From assembly GCF_024519465.1 (NCBI RefSeq), contig NZ_JALJRW010000027.1, positions 1-53,883 of the forward strand: a stretch of 53,883 nucleotides of DNA. The letters are read 5' to 3'. Both the position numbers and the translations under genes were made by a program. Below, one piece after another: positions 1 to 9,282 of this stretch. This stretch comes from Stenotrophomonas sp. Ste86 (GTDB lineage Bacteria > Pseudomonadota > Gammaproteobacteria > Xanthomonadales > Xanthomonadaceae). How positions within the stretch are numbered: position 1 is the stretch's first letter; each line of letters starts with the position of its first letter. The notes under the pieces were generated by a model. That model was not told where the DNA came from. It did not search any database and was given only the letters and a program-made list of their open reading frames with translations.

Positions 1-73
1 TTCGCGGGACCGTCGTACGCCATGGATGGCGTACGCGAGCCTCCAGGGATGGATTCACGGCGTGTCCCGCGAA
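1..73. repeat. Three-armed inverted-repeat element, copy A
   Basis: The outer arms TTCGCGGGAC (1-10) and GTCCCGCGAA (64-73) are perfectly complementary. Inside is a 10-bp hairpin (14-23 with 26-35) built on GTACGCCAT/ATGGCGTAC, and a shorter third arm with TCCA/TGGA (42-45 with 50-53). The same element recurs inverted at 9372-9460 and in diverged form at 9583-9689. The window starts at the left arm, so the outer stem may extend further. I do not know an established name for it. Confidence 0.75.
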
Positions 74-172
74 CTCACACCCCCCCGCCCAGCCACGTCG
101 CAAGCGGCAACCTGCCCTCGCTCGCAGTTGCGGTCGCCCTTCACCCCACCCGTAGACACCCGCAAAAAACAC

Positions 173-204
173 AAAAAAAAGCGGCGACGCTTTCGCGCCG
201 CCGC
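173..204 (-). terminator. Rho-independent terminator of hslVU
   Basis: Read on the minus strand, a 10-bp GC-rich stem with a GAAA loop and one G-T wobble (181-204) runs directly into eight T residues (173-180). It lies about 30 bp beyond the hslU stop codon. Confidence 0.9.
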
Positions 205-232
205 ATTTGTATCGCTCGATCATCCCAAGCCG

Positions 233-1606
233 TTACAGGATGTAACGACTCAAATCCGGATCCTGCACCAGCTCGCCCAGATGCGCGTCCACGTAAGCCT
301 GATCGATGCTGATGGTCTCGCCGTCGCGGTCGGGGGCCTCGTAACTCAGCGTATCCAGCAGACGCTCCAGCACCGTGTGCAGACGACGGGCACCGATATT
401 CTCCTGGCGCTCGTTGACCTGGAACGCGATCTCGGCCAGACGGTCCACCGCATCCACGGTGAATGTCATCGACACACCCTCGGTCTGCAGCAACGCCTCG
501 TACTGCTTGGTCAGCGCTGCCTTCGGCTCGGTCAGGATGCGCACGAAGTCCTGCTTGCTCAGCGCGCCCAGCTCCACCCGGATCGGGAAACGCCCCTGCA
601 GCTCCGGAATCAGATCGCTCGGCTTGGCCAGATGGAACGCGCCGGAGGCGATGAACAGAATGTGGTCGGTCTTGATCGTGCCGTACTTGGTGGACACGTT
701 GGACCCTTCCACCAGCGGCAGCAGATCGCGCTGCACGCCCTCGCGCGACACATCGCCACCGCCGACGTTGTCGCCGCGCTTGGCCACCTTGTCGATCTCG
801 TCGATGAACACGATGCCGTGCTGCTCGCAGGCCTCGATCGCCGCGCTGCGGATATCGTCCTCGTTGACCAGCTTGCCGGCCTCTTCCTCGACCAGCAGCG
901 GACGCGCCGCCTTGATCGACAGCGTGCGCTTCTGCGCCTTCGCCCCACCCATGCTCGAGAACATCTGGCGCAGCTGCTGGCCCATTTCCTCCATGCCCGG
1001 CGGGGTCATGATGTCCATGCTCACGTTGGCCGAGACTTCCAGCTCGATCTCGCGCTCGTCCAGCTCGCCATTGCGCAGCATCCGGCGGAACTTGATGCGG
1101 GTTTCATTGTCCTGCGCCGACGGCTCGTTGCGCGCGGCCTCGGCATCGAAGCCGATTCCGGCGCTGCGACGCGGCAGCAGCGCATCCAGGATGCGGTCTT
1201 CGGCACGCTCTTCGGCCTGGGTGCGCACGCGCACCTTGGCCTGCTCGCGGTACAGCTTGACGGCCGTGTCGGCCAGGTCGCGGATGATCTGCTCCACGTC
1301 CTTGCCGACGTAGCCCACTTCGGTGAAGCGGGTAGCTTCGACCTTGACGAACGGCGCGTTGGCCAGCGTGGCCAGGCGACGCGCGATCTCGGTCTTGCCC
1401 ACGCCGGTCGGACCGATCATCAGGATGTTCTTGGGCATCACTTCATTGCGCAGCTCGGCCGGCAGCTGCATGCGCCGCCAGCGGTTGCGCAGCGCGATGG
1501 CGACCGCACGCTTGGCGTCGTGCTGGCCCACGATGTGCCGGTCCAGCTCCTGCACGATCTCGCGCGGGGTCATGGTGGCGGAGGAGACTTCAATCTTGTG
1601 CGGCAT
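233..1606 (-). CDS. hslU: ATP-dependent protease ATPase subunit HslU
   Basis: HslU is the AAA+ unfoldase ring of the cytosolic HslUV (ClpYQ) protease; it unfolds substrates and feeds them into HslV. Visible motifs are Walker A GPTGVGKT (about residues 65-72), the pore motif GYVGKD, Walker [11 protein letters not shown] and the C-terminal tail ending DLSRYIL, which in this family inserts into HslV to activate it. The length of 457 aa is typical. I chose the ATG giving MPHKIEVSS because it matches remembered Xanthomonas homologues; an in-frame GTG four codons upstream (1618) is possible. The gene follows hslV on the same strand, separated by a spacer with a REP element and a hairpin, and ends at a clear terminator. 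Confidence 0.97.
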   Translation of the reverse strand: MPHKIEVSSATMTPREIVQELDRHIVGQHDAKRAVAIALRNRWRRMQLPAELRNEVMPKNILMIGPTGVGKTEIARRLATLANAPFVKVEATRFTEVGYVGKDVEQIIRDLADTAVKLYREQAKVRVRTQAEERAEDRILDALLPRRSAGIGFDAEAARNEPSAQDNETRIKFRRMLRNGELDEREIELEVSANVSMDIMTPPGMEEMGQQLRQMFSSMGGAKAQKRTLSIKAARPLLVEEEAGKLVNEDDIRSAAIEACEQHGIVFIDEIDKVAKRGDNVGGGDVSREGVQRDLLPLVEGSNVSTKYGTIKTDHILFIASGAFHLAKPSDLIPELQGRFPIRVELGALSKQDFVRILTEPKAALTKQYEALLQTEGVSMTFTVDAVDRLAEIAFQVNERQENIGARRLHTVLERLLDTLSYEAPDRDGETISIDQAYVDAHLGELVQDPDLSRYIL

Positions 1607-1639
1607 GGGTGTGCTCACGAATGAATGTGGTGTGTCGGG

Positions 1640-1703
1640 GTTGCCGGCCAGCGGCCGGCACTACGCCATGTAGCGGGTGCAGAGCCCCCTGAGTCAGGGG
1701 GCT
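1640..1703 (-). repeat. GTAG REP element plus hairpin in the hslV-hslU spacer
   Basis: On the minus strand, 1640-1664 reads GTAG followed by arms TGCCGGCC and GGCCGGCA, the typical Stenotrophomonas SMAG/REP layout. A second perfect hairpin (AGCCCCCTGA with TCAGGGGGCT, 1683-1703, one-base loop) lies next to it. Both are in the 167-bp spacer between hslV and hslU. They could stabilise the hslV message or partly attenuate hslU; that role is inference. Confidence 0.8.
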
Positions 1704-1773
1704 GCCGCGAAGCGGCGGGGCATGTTGCGCAGCAACGCGTGGGGCGGCAGCGCGAATGCGCTGACGGTACCCG

Positions 1774-2325
1774 TCAAAGCTCTTCAACCACCACGTTGCG
1801 ATTGGTGTAGATGCAGATGTCGCCGGCGATGTTGATCGACTCGGTGGCGATCGTGCGGGCGTCCAGTTCGGTGTGCGCCATCAGCGCGCGTGCGGCCGAC
1901 AGGGCGTAGGAACCGCCGGAACCGATGGCGATGATGCCGTCCTCCGGCTCGATCACATCACCGGTGCCACTAATGATCAGCGAGGTGTCCTTGTCGGCCA
2001 CCGCGAGCAGCGCTTCGAGCTTGCCCAGGCGGCGCTCGGTGCGCCAATCCTTGGCCAGCTCCACCGCCGCACGCTGCAGCTGGCCGTGCTTTTCCAGCTT
2101 GGCCTCGAACAGTTCGAACAGGGTGAACGCATCGGCCGCGGCACCGGCGAAACCTGCCAGCACCTGGCCCTCGCGACCCAGCCGGCGCACCTTGCGGGCA
2201 TTGCCCTTCATCACCGTGTGGCCGAGCGTGACCTGGCCGTCGCCGGCGACGGCGACATGCCCGTTGCGGCGCACCGAAATGATGGTGGTGGCATGAAATA
2301 CGTTGGGGTTCTGACTGGGGTCCAT
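1774..2325 (-). CDS. hslV: ATP-dependent protease peptidase subunit HslV
   Basis: HslV is the proteasome-like dodecameric peptidase that partners HslU in heat-shock protein turnover in the cytoplasm. The sequence [11 protein letters not shown] gives the expected processing site, leaving Thr13 as the N-terminal catalytic nucleophile. The GSGG segment and the [16 protein letters not shown] region near the C-terminus are typical. The length of 183 aa is normal for members with a short propeptide. It is the first gene of hslVU, has a GGAG ribosome binding site and is preceded by a sigma-32-like promoter at 2351-2378. Confidence 0.97.
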   Translation of the reverse strand: MDPSQNPNVFHATTIISVRRNGHVAVAGDGQVTLGHTVMKGNARKVRRLGREGQVLAGFAGAAADAFTLFELFEAKLEKHGQLQRAAVELAKDWRTERRLGKLEALLAVADKDTSLIISGTGDVIEPEDGIIAIGSGGSYALSAARALMAHTELDARTIATESINIAGDICIYTNRNVVVEEL

Positions 2326-2350
2326 GGAGCCTCCGGGGTGACAAGGACTG

Positions 2351-2378
2351 AGGTGGGGTCGTTGCCGGAGGCTTCAAC
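2351..2378 (-). promoter_or_regulatory. Sigma-32-like heat-shock promoter of hslVU
   Basis: On the minus strand, GTTGAA (2373-2378) is followed by a 14-bp spacer and CCCCACCT (2351-2358). The known sigma-32 consensus is CTTGAA, 13-15 bp, CCCCATNT. The -10 element lies 26 bp upstream of the hslV start codon. Confidence 0.75.
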
Positions 2379-2416
2379 CCACCCTGCCCTGCGCCCGGGT
2401 GACGCAGCGGATCGAT

Positions 2417-3307
2417 TCAGCTTTCGTTGCCGCTCTTGCGCCGCTTGGCGCGCGGGTGGGCCGCATCGTAGACCTTGGCCAGGTGCTGGAAATCCAGGTG
2501 GGTGTAGATCTGCGTGGTGGCGATATCGGCATGGCCGAGCAGCTCCTGCACTCCGCGCAGGTCGCCGGAGGATTCCAGGATGTGGCTGGCGAAACTGTGC
2601 CGCAGCATGTGTGGGTGCACATGCTTGAACAGGCCTTGGCGCTGGGCCAGCCCACGGATGCGGATCTGGATCGCGCGCTGGGTGATCGGCCCGCCCTTGC
2701 GACCGGGAAACACCGGCTGTGCCTCGCCACCGCCACTCTCGCCACGCCAGCCTTCCAGCGCGGTGCGCGCGTGCGAACCGAACGGCACGCGACGCTGGCG
2801 GTTGCCCTTGCCCAGCACGTTGACCAGCCCGGTGGCGAAATCCAGATCGCGCCAGATCAGCGCGCACAGTTCGCTCAGACGCAGCCCGGAGGAATAGAAC
2901 AGCTCCAGCAGCGCGCGATCGCGCAGGCCCAGGGGCGCATCGGTGGGCAGTTCGACCAGCTGCACCGCTTCATCAGCGTCCAGCACCTGCGGCAGCTTGC
3001 GTGGTGCCTTGGGCGCCTTCAATCCGGCGGCGGGGCTGACCGTGATGCGACGGTGCTTGAGCAGCCACGCATAGAAACTGCGACAGCCCGACAGGCGGCG
3101 CTGCAACGATTTGGGCGCCAGCCCGCGACGATGCTCGGCGGCGATGAACTGGCGCAACTGCTCGCCATCCAGCGCTTCGATCACCGCGCCCTGCTTCTGC
3201 GACCACGCCTCCAGCGCCTCCAGGTCGCGGCGGTAGGCATCCAGCGTGTGCGCCGACATGCGCCGCTCGACCTCCAGGTAGCCAAGGAACTCGGCGGCGG
3301 CGCTCAT
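2417..3307 (-). CDS. xerC: Tyrosine recombinase XerC
   Basis: XerC acts with XerD at the chromosomal dif site to resolve chromosome dimers. The 296-aa protein has the SAM-like core-binding N-terminal domain (about 1-95) and the catalytic domain. All catalytic residues are visible: Arg143 in SGLRLSEL, Lys167 in GKGNRQR, His233 and Arg236 in HPHMLRHSF, His259 in LLGHADI and the nucleophile Tyr268 in TQIYTH. It is called XerC rather than XerD because it follows dapF and the DUF484 gene, the classical dapF-DUF484-xerC order. It lies 22 bp after the DUF484 stop, so it is probably in one operon with lptM-dapF. Confidence 0.95.
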   Translation of the reverse strand: MSAAAEFLGYLEVERRMSAHTLDAYRRDLEALEAWSQKQGAVIEALDGEQLRQFIAAEHRRGLAPKSLQRRLSGCRSFYAWLLKHRRITVSPAAGLKAPKAPRKLPQVLDADEAVQLVELPTDAPLGLRDRALLELFYSSGLRLSELCALIWRDLDFATGLVNVLGKGNRQRRVPFGSHARTALEGWRGESGGGEAQPVFPGRKGGPITQRAIQIRIRGLAQRQGLFKHVHPHMLRHSFASHILESSGDLRGVQELLGHADIATTQIYTHLDFQHLAKVYDAAHPRAKRRKSGNES

Positions 3308-3329
3308 GGCAACGGGAGGGCGTACGGAC

Positions 3330-4007
3330 TCAGGCCTGCGCGAAGCGCTTCAACGCCACGCCCAGCGACTCGCCCATCATGCGCAGGAACAGCGTGCCCA
3401 TGCCGGGATAAAACCGATTGGCATCGCGGCTGCCGACCGCGATCAGGCCAACGCCCGGCAGCGGCAGCAATGCGCTGGACTGCACTTCCTCGACGCGCTC
3501 CTGGTACAGCAACGTACTCTTTTCATGCTGCAGGCGGCCGCAGATCGGCTCGCCATCCTTGAGGCAATCGCGGAACGCGCCCAGCGCGGCACTGTCCTCG
3601 GCGACCACCTGCAACCACGGTGCCTGCTCCAGCCCCTCCACCGGGTGCAGCATCACCAGCCGGACCAGATCGCCGGCGAAATCCTCTTCCAGCGACGCGG
3701 CCATCGCGCGCAGCGTGTCGGCGGCGGTGGTCTGCTTCATCAGCGCCAGGGTCAGCTGGTGGGTGCGCACGGCCAGGCGTTCGTTGACCTGTGCGTTGCC
3801 GGCCAGCTCGGCCAGCCGCCGCGACAGTTCGCGGTTCTTGTCGCGCAGCACGTCCAGCTGGTAGCTGGCCAGCGACGCGGTAGGACCGTCATCGCGCGGC
3901 ACCACCAGGGTCAGGGCCAGGTCGGGGAACTGCTTGAGGAACGCCGGATGCCGACGCAGCCATGCGGCGACTTCATGCGCACCGATCTTTTCGACGGTCT
4001 CGTTCAT
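3330..4007 (-). CDS. DUF484 family protein (YigA-like)
   Basis: This is a cytosolic protein of about 225 aa with an N-terminal helical region ([20 protein letters not shown]), a probable coiled coil (about 50-95) and a GAF-like C-terminal half. The family is widely conserved between dapF and xerC but has no established function. I chose the second Met (MNETVEK) because its ATG overlaps the dapF stop as ATGA, a typical coupling arrangement; an ATG three codons upstream (4016) is also open. Confidence 0.9.
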   Translation of the reverse strand: MNETVEKIGAHEVAAWLRRHPAFLKQFPDLALTLVVPRDDGPTASLASYQLDVLRDKNRELSRRLAELAGNAQVNERLAVRTHQLTLALMKQTTAADTLRAMAASLEEDFAGDLVRLVMLHPVEGLEQAPWLQVVAEDSAALGAFRDCLKDGEPICGRLQHEKSTLLYQERVEEVQSSALLPLPGVGLIAVGSRDANRFYPGMGTLFLRMMGESLGVALKRFAQA

Positions 4008-4855
4008 GCGTTCCACTCCCCTTCAAAGACGAAGGCTGCCGGGCCGGACATCACCACCTGGGCGTCGTCGGCCGGCCAGCGCAGGCGCAGCGTACCGCCC
4101 GGCAGCGACAAGGTGGCATCACGCTCCAGGCGACCGCGCTGCATCATCACCACCGCCGCGGCGCAGGCGCCGCTGCCGCAGGCCAGCGTTTCGCCGACGC
4201 CGCGTTCGTACACGCGCAGGCGTGCATGGGTGGGATCGAGCACCTGCACGAAGCCGACGTTGACCGACTGCGGGAAGGTTGCGTGCTGCTGCAGCAGCGG
4301 GCCGAGCCGTTCGACCGGCGCCGCGTCGACCAGGCCGACCTCGATCACCGCATGCGGATTGCCCATCGACACGGCGCCGAAGCGCACCGTGTCGCCCTGC
4401 AGCGGCAGCAGGTATTCGTCGCGGGCGCGGGCGAAACCGAGCAGTGGGATCTGCTGGGGTTCAAAGCGCGGCACGCCCATGGCCACCGCGTACTGGTCAT
4501 CGGCCAGGCGTTCAATGCTGTGGGTGGCCAGCGGGCTGTCGATGGTGAAATGGTTGCCGCCGGCCGCGCCGTCGCGCACCAGCCAGGCCGCCACGCAGCG
4601 CGCGCCGTTGCCGCACTGCTCGGACTGGGAGCCATCGGCATTCCAGATCCGGTAGGACGCCACCGAGCCTTCCGCGCGCGGGGCTTCGATGGTGAGGATC
4701 TGGTCGCAGCCGACGCCGGTGTGGCGGTCGGCCAGCCGTGCGGCCAGGGCCGGGGTGGGTTCGGGGGTGCCGTCGCGCAGGTCCAACACCACGAAGTCAT
4801 TGCCGGCACCGTGCATCTTGCTGAAGCGCAGTGCCGTGGACGCGGCCTTATTCAT
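4004..4855 (-). CDS. dapF: Diaminopimelate epimerase DapF
   Basis: DapF interconverts LL- and meso-diaminopimelate, supplying lysine and peptidoglycan precursors. The 283-aa protein carries the two catalytic cysteines of the cofactor-independent epimerase, Cys81 in [10 protein letters not shown] and Cys226 in LACGSGAC, with the N-terminal [11 protein letters not shown] signature. Its ATG overlaps the end of lptM by 8 bp and its stop overlaps the DUF484 start, so lptM-dapF-DUF484-xerC looks translationally coupled. Confidence 0.97.
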   Translation of the reverse strand: MNKAASTALRFSKMHGAGNDFVVLDLRDGTPEPTPALAARLADRHTGVGCDQILTIEAPRAEGSVASYRIWNADGSQSEQCGNGARCVAAWLVRDGAAGGNHFTIDSPLATHSIERLADDQYAVAMGVPRFEPQQIPLLGFARARDEYLLPLQGDTVRFGAVSMGNPHAVIEVGLVDAAPVERLGPLLQQHATFPQSVNVGFVQVLDPTHARLRVYERGVGETLACGSGACAAAVVMMQRGRLERDATLSLPGGTLRLRWPADDAQVVMSGPAAFVFEGEWNA

Positions 4856-5084
4856 TCCCGTCTTCGGACTTCAGCGGTGCATCGACCGGATCGGGCACCA
4901 CCGGCGGCGTGTTGCTGTCATCGGCCGGGGGCGTGGTTTCATCAGTGGCCGGCTCGGCCACTTCTTCCACCGGCACCGGCTTCTGCGGCAGCACCAGCGG
5001 GCCCTTGTTGCCGCAGGCGGCAAGGAGAAGCAGCGAGGCCGCTGCCAACGGAATCAGGATTCGGTTGCGATGGGGGATGCTCAT
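4848..5084 (-). CDS. lptM: LptM-like small lipoprotein (YifL family)
   Basis: This is a 78-aa lipoprotein with a hydrophobic signal (residues 9-22) and lipobox LLAAC at Cys24. CGNKGPL follows directly and resembles the CGLKGPL start of E. coli YifL/LptM, the small factor that assists LptD maturation in the outer membrane. The rest is acidic and proline-rich and looks disordered. Its position directly upstream of dapF matches the E. coli order. The functional transfer rests on the short motif and synteny. Confidence 0.85.
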   Translation of the reverse strand: MSIPHRNRILIPLAAASLLLLAACGNKGPLVLPQKPVPVEEVAEPATDETTPPADDSNTPPVVPDPVDAPLKSEDGNE

Positions 5085-5150
5085 GCCCCGAGTATAGCCG
5101 CGCCCTCTTTGGCCGAGGGTATCGATTCGATGAACGTGGCCAGGCGGGGT

Positions 5151-5319
5151 GTCGGCCGATGTCCGGCTACGATGCGTGTCCTGATGGGGTCATGGGCTGC
5201 CGGCCAGCGGCCGGCTACGATGCGTGCCCTGATGGGGTCCTGGGTAGCCGGCCAGCGGCCGGCTACGATGCGTGTCCTGACGGGGTCCTGGGTTGCCGGC
5301 CAGCGGCCGGCACTACCGG
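5151..5319. repeat. 48-bp tandem array built on REP palindromes
   Basis: Units start at 5151 (degenerate), 5199, 5247 and 5295 (partial), with an exact period of 48 bp. Each unit holds the palindrome GCCGGCCAGCGGCCGGC followed by a shared tail (TACGATGCGTG...CTGATGGGGTC). The last palindrome (5292-5316) is a canonical minus-strand GTAG REP whose tag supplies the stop codon of the DUF454 gene. The array fills most of the 228 bp upstream of lptM. Confidence 0.9.
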
Positions 5320-5738
5320 TCGGTGGGGGGTTGCGGTCGGCTCCAGAGCCAGATTGCCACCACGGTCATGCTGCCGATGGACAGCCATTTCACCCAGGCG
5401 ATCGGCACGCACCACAGCATGATGCCCGCGCACGCGGTCATGGTCAGGGTGGCCATCCATTTGGCGTAGCGGCTGACCGCACCATGGGCCTGCCAGTTGA
5501 CGATGGCCGGGCCGAAGCGTGGGTGCTGCAACAGCCAGGCGTGCAGGCGCTCGGAGCCGCGCGAGGCGGCCCAGGCCGAGATCAGGATGAAGACCGTGGT
5601 GGGCAACCCCGGCACGAAGATGCCGACGATGCCGGTGCCCAGACTGGCATAGGCCAGCAACCACCATGCCCAGCGGAACCGCACCACCGGCCGCGGGGCC
5701 GGTGCATCGGGAACATCAGGGCGCTCAGGCAGGGTCAC
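5313..5738 (-). CDS. DUF454 (YbaN-like) inner-membrane protein
   Basis: This is a small membrane protein of about 141 aa of unknown function. The motif GTGIVGIFVPGLPTTVFILISAWAASRGS is the DUF454 hallmark, followed by HAWLLQHPRFG. Three or four membrane segments are visible (about 27-60 and 95-130). I preferred a GTG start (MTLPERPD) at 5738; an ATG at 5786 would add a 16-residue arginine-rich leader. The stop codon TAG lies within the GTAG tag of the REP at 5292-5316, so the extreme C-terminus may have been set by REP insertion. Confidence 0.85.
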   Translation of the reverse strand: MTLPERPDVPDAPAPRPVVRFRWAWWLLAYASLGTGIVGIFVPGLPTTVFILISAWAASRGSERLHAWLLQHPRFGPAIVNWQAHGAVSRYAKWMATLTMTACAGIMLWCVPIAWVKWLSIGSMTVVAIWLWSRPQPPTDR

Positions 5739-5823
5739 GCATGCAGCATAGCGAGGCCGGACGGCAACGGCGATGGTCCGCGCCATACGCGCCGCCGACG
5801 ACGCGGGGCCGTCGGCGGACCGG

Positions 5824-5848
5824 GTTGCCGGCCAGCCGCCGGGCTTAC
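5824..5848 (-). repeat. Degenerate REP element overlapping a stop codon
   Basis: On the minus strand this reads GTAA, then a GC-rich palindrome matching the canonical element at about 21 of 25 positions. The TAA of GTAA is the stop codon of the oligopeptidase gene (5845-5847). Confidence 0.65.
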
Positions 5849-7965
5849 CGGGTGGTTTGGGTCACGCCGAGCTGGTCGAGCACGAACGCATACGATTCGG
5901 CCAGCTCGTGGTAACGCTGGAAACGCCCGGACTTGCCGCCGTGGCCGGCCTCCATGTTCGTGCGGAACACGATCGGATGGGTACCGGTGTTGTCATCGCG
6001 CAGCTTGGCCACCCACTTGGCCGGCTCCCAGTACTGCACCTGCGAATCCCACAGGCCGGTGCCGACGAACAGCGCCGGATAGGCCTGCTTCCTGACGTTG
6101 TCGTAGGGCGAATAGGTGAGCATGTAGTCGTAGTACTCGCGCTGCTCCGGGTTGCCCCACTCGTCGTATTCGTTGGTGGTCAGCGGGATGCTGGCATCGA
6201 GCATGGTGGTGACCACGTCCACGAACGGCACCTGCGCGACCATCACCCGGTAATCCTGCGGGGCCTGGTTGGCCACCGCGCCCATCAGCAGGCCACCGGC
6301 GCTGCCGCCGGAGGCCGCCACGCGGTCCTTGGACGCATAGCCCAGGCGGACCAGTTCGCGGGTGACATCGACGAAGTCGTTGAAGGTGTTCTGCTTCTTG
6401 AGCAGCTTGCCCTCCTCGTACCACGCGCGGCCCATTTCCTCGCCACCGCGGATGTGCGCGATGGCGTAGACCACGCCGCGGTCGAGCAGGCTGACCACGC
6501 TCTGGTTGAAACCGGGGTCCATCGACATGCCGTAGCTGCCATAGGCGTACTGGTACAGCGCGGCGCTGCCGTCCTTCTTGAACCCGTTGCGATACACCAG
6601 CGACACCGGCACCTTGACGCCATCACGCGCGGTCACCCAGACCCGCTCGGTGGTGTACTGCGACGGGTCGTAGCCGATCACCGGCTGCTGCTTGAGCTGG
6701 CGACGCTCGCCGGTGACGGTGTTGAGTTCGAAGGTGGTGGTCGGGGTGGTGAGCGAGTTGTAGGCGTAGCGCAGCCACGGGCTGTCCGGCTCGGGATTGG
6801 CGGCCAGGCCCATCGAGTAGGCCGGTTCGTCGGCCTTGACGTAGTCCTGGCGACCGTCCGGGTACAGCAGGCGGATCCGCTCCAGGCCATTGGAGCGCTC
6901 GGCGATCGCGCTGAAGCCGTCGAACAGCTCGAAGCCTTCGACCAGCACCGCATCATCGTGCGCGACCCAGTCGGTCCACTGCTTGCGCGAGGTGGCATTG
7001 CTCGGCGCGGTGACGATCTTGAAGTTCTTCGCATCGGCATCGTTGGTACGGATCACCCAGCGACCGTTGAAGTGGTCGGCATCGTATTCGACGTCGCGCG
7101 CACGCGCGGCCAACAGCGTGAATGCCTGTGGATCGGCGGCCGGTGCGTAGCGTGTTTCCGAGCTGACCGTGCTGTGCAGTTCGATGGTGAGGTACTTATC
7201 GTCGCGGGTGCGGCCCACGCCCATGTAGAAGCTGTCGTCCTTCTCTTCGTAGACCAACACGTCGCTGCTGGTCGGCGTGCCCAGTACGTGCTTCTTCACC
7301 CGTACGGTGAGCAGGGTTTCCGGGTCATTCTCGACGTAGAACAGGGTGCGGTTGTCATCGGCCCAGACCACGTTCGGGGAGACGTTCTCGATGCGGTCCG
7401 GCAGCACCTGGCCGGTGCGCAGGTCCTTGAAGCGGATCACGTACTGGCGGCGGCCGACGTCGTCTTCGGCCCAGGCCAGCAGCTGGTTGTCCTGGCTGAC
7501 ATCGGCATCGCCGACATCGAAGTAGTTCTTGCCCTCGGCCATCACGTTGATGTCCAGCAGGATCTCTTCCGGCGCGTCCATGCTGCCCTTGCGCCGCGCT
7601 TGGATCGGGTAGTCCTTGCCGGTTTCGAAGCGGGTGTAATACCAGTAGCCGCGATCACGCGCGGGCACGCTGGCATCGTCCTGCTTGATGCGCGCGACGA
7701 TCTCTTTGTAAAGCGTGTCTTCGAGCGGCTTGAGCGGCGCCATCACCTGGTCGGTGTACGCATTTTCCGCATTCAGGTAGGCCAGCATCTTCGGCGCTTC
7801 GCGCTTGTCGTCGCGCAGCCAGTAATAGTCGTCGTTGCGGGTGGCCCCGAACGGCGCCTTGACCGTGTGCGGGTGCTTCTCGGCGTCGGGTGGGGTCAGC
7901 GCGGGGGCGGCATGCACGGTGGAGGTCATCAGGCTGGCAACCAATAAGCAAAGGGCGGGTTTCAC
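5845..7965 (-). CDS. Exported S9A serine peptidase, oligopeptidase B-like
   Basis: This is a prolyl-oligopeptidase family (S9A) enzyme of about 706 aa with an N-terminal seven-bladed propeller and a C-terminal alpha/beta hydrolase. The catalytic serine is in GGSAGGLLMG and the histidine in EAGHGGKSGRFQ. The segment RGGEEMGRAWYEEGKLLKK is typical of oligopeptidase B, which cleaves after basic residues. I chose a GTG start at 7965: it has a good AGGAG site and begins a signal peptide (MKPALCLLVASL...VHA-AP), so the enzyme is probably periplasmic. E. coli PtrB is cytosolic, so specificity is not certain. The gene is divergent from the aminotransferase. Confidence 0.9.
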   Translation of the reverse strand: MKPALCLLVASLMTSTVHAAPALTPPDAEKHPHTVKAPFGATRNDDYYWLRDDKREAPKMLAYLNAENAYTDQVMAPLKPLEDTLYKEIVARIKQDDASVPARDRGYWYYTRFETGKDYPIQARRKGSMDAPEEILLDINVMAEGKNYFDVGDADVSQDNQLLAWAEDDVGRRQYVIRFKDLRTGQVLPDRIENVSPNVVWADDNRTLFYVENDPETLLTVRVKKHVLGTPTSSDVLVYEEKDDSFYMGVGRTRDDKYLTIELHSTVSSETRYAPAADPQAFTLLAARARDVEYDADHFNGRWVIRTNDADAKNFKIVTAPSNATSRKQWTDWVAHDDAVLVEGFELFDGFSAIAERSNGLERIRLLYPDGRQDYVKADEPAYSMGLAANPEPDSPWLRYAYNSLTTPTTTFELNTVTGERRQLKQQPVIGYDPSQYTTERVWVTARDGVKVPVSLVYRNGFKKDGSAALYQYAYGSYGMSMDPGFNQSVVSLLDRGVVYAIAHIRGGEEMGRAWYEEGKLLKKQNTFNDFVDVTRELVRLGYASKDRVAASGGSAGGLLMGAVANQAPQDYRVMVAQVPFVDVVTTMLDASIPLTTNEYDEWGNPEQREYYDYMLTYSPYDNVRKQAYPALFVGTGLWDSQVQYWEPAKWVAKLRDDNTGTHPIVFRTNMEAGHGGKSGRFQRYHELAESYAFVLDQLGVTQTTR

Positions 7966-8077
7966 GAGATAAGGCTCCTGGCGGGGGAATGCAATGGCGT
8001 CCGTGTTCGCCCCAGTCTGGGCGGCCGGTGGGGCAGCGGCAAGCAGGGCGGTCGCCACTGCCCCTAGAATGCGCCAG

Positions 8078-9265
8078 ATGAGCACCCCCACGATCACGGC
8101 CGGCTACAGCCGCCGCAGCCAGGAAATCGAGCCCTTCCATGTGATGTCGCTGCTGGCCCGCGCGCAGGCGCTGGAACAGGCCGGCCACGATGTCATCCAC
8201 CTGGAGATCGGCGAGCCGGACTTCACCACGGCCGCGCCGATCGTCCAGGCCGGCCAGGCCGCGCTGGCCGCCGGCCACACCCGCTACACCGCCGCGCGCG
8301 GCCTGCCGGCCCTGCGCCAGGCCATCGCCGGTTTCTACCACGACCGCTACCAGGTGCAGATCGACCCGGAGCGCATCCTGGTCACCCCCGGTGGCTCGGG
8401 CGCGCTGCTGCTGGCCAGCAGCCTGCTGGTGGACCCGGGCAGGCACTGGCTGCTGGCCGATCCGGGCTATCCCTGCAACCGGCACTTTCTGCGCCTGGTG
8501 GAAGGCGCGGCGCAGCTGGTGCCGGTGGGCCCGCAGACGGCCTACCAGCTGACCCCGGAACTGGTCGAGCACCACTGGAACGCCGACAGCGTCGGCGCGC
8601 TGGTGGCCTCGCCGGCCAACCCGACCGGGACGGTGTTGTCGGCGCAGCAGCTGGGCGGGCTGTCGCAGGCGTTGAAGGCCCGCGGCGGGCACCTGGTGGT
8701 GGACGAGATCTACCACGGCCTGACGTACGGGATGGACGCGGCGAGCGTGCTGCAGGTGGACGACGAGGCGTTCGTGCTCAACAGTTTTTCCAAGTACTAC
8801 GGGATGACGGGCTGGCGCCTGGGTTGGCTGGTGGCACCACCGCAGGCGGTGCCGGACCTGGAGAAGCTGGCGCAGAATCTGTACATCAGTGCGTCGAGCA
8901 TTGCCCAGCACGCGGCGCTGGCCTGTTTCGCGCCGGAGACGATCGCGATTTTCGAGCAACGCCGCGCGGCCTTCCGCGAGCGTCGCGATTACCTGCTGCC
9001 GGCACTGCGCGCGCTGGGCTTCCGTATCGAGGTGGAGCCCGAAGGGGCGTTTTACCTGTACTGCGACGTGAGCGCGTTCACCGATGATGCGCAGGCGTTC
9101 TGTACGCACTTCCTGGAAACCCAGCACGTGGCGTTTACCCCGGGCCTGGATTTCGGGCACTACCGCGCCAACGAGCACGTGCGGTTGGCCTACACGCAGG
9201 AGGTGCCGCGGTTGGAAGAGGCGGTGGCGCGTATCCGGCGTGGGTTGGAGACGTGGGTACGGTGA
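8078..9265 (+). CDS. PLP-dependent class I/II aminotransferase
   Basis: This fold-type I aminotransferase of 395 aa transfers an amino group using pyridoxal phosphate. Key positions are Asn181 in ASPANPTGT, Asp209 and Tyr212 in VVDEIYHG, the Schiff-base Lys239 in NSFSKYYGMTGWRLGW, and an arginine in HVRLAYTQ for the substrate carboxylate. The pattern fits the AspC-like subgroup; the amino acid substrate cannot be told from sequence. The start ATG follows a possible -10 box TAGAAT (8065-8070) very closely, so the message may be almost leaderless. It is divergent from the oligopeptidase, sharing a 112-bp promoter region. Confidence 0.92.
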   Translation: MSTPTITAGYSRRSQEIEPFHVMSLLARAQALEQAGHDVIHLEIGEPDFTTAAPIVQAGQAALAAGHTRYTAARGLPALRQAIAGFYHDRYQVQIDPERILVTPGGSGALLLASSLLVDPGRHWLLADPGYPCNRHFLRLVEGAAQLVPVGPQTAYQLTPELVEHHWNADSVGALVASPANPTGTVLSAQQLGGLSQALKARGGHLVVDEIYHGLTYGMDAASVLQVDDEAFVLNSFSKYYGMTGWRLGWLVAPPQAVPDLEKLAQNLYISASSIAQHAALACFAPETIAIFEQRRAAFRERRDYLLPALRALGFRIEVEPEGAFYLYCDVSAFTDDAQAFCTHFLETQHVAFTPGLDFGHYRANEHVRLAYTQEVPRLEEAVARIRRGLETWVR

Positions 9266-9282
9266 TGCGGTGGTGTTTTAGG

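Noticed and set aside
26..1624. Long plus-strand open frame of 532 codons opposite hslU
   Set aside because: It is the high-GC shadow of hslU on the other strand: no ribosome binding site, domain or signal, and hslU itself is unmistakable.
5151..5319. CRISPR array
   Set aside because: The 48-bp units are contiguous with no unique spacers, and no cas genes are present.
4689..6095. Plus-strand frame across the 48-bp repeats with protein repeats such as GQRPATMRALMGSW
   Set aside because: The repeated peptide only reflects the DNA tandem array; it crosses dapF, lptM and DUF454 on the other strand and has no coding features.
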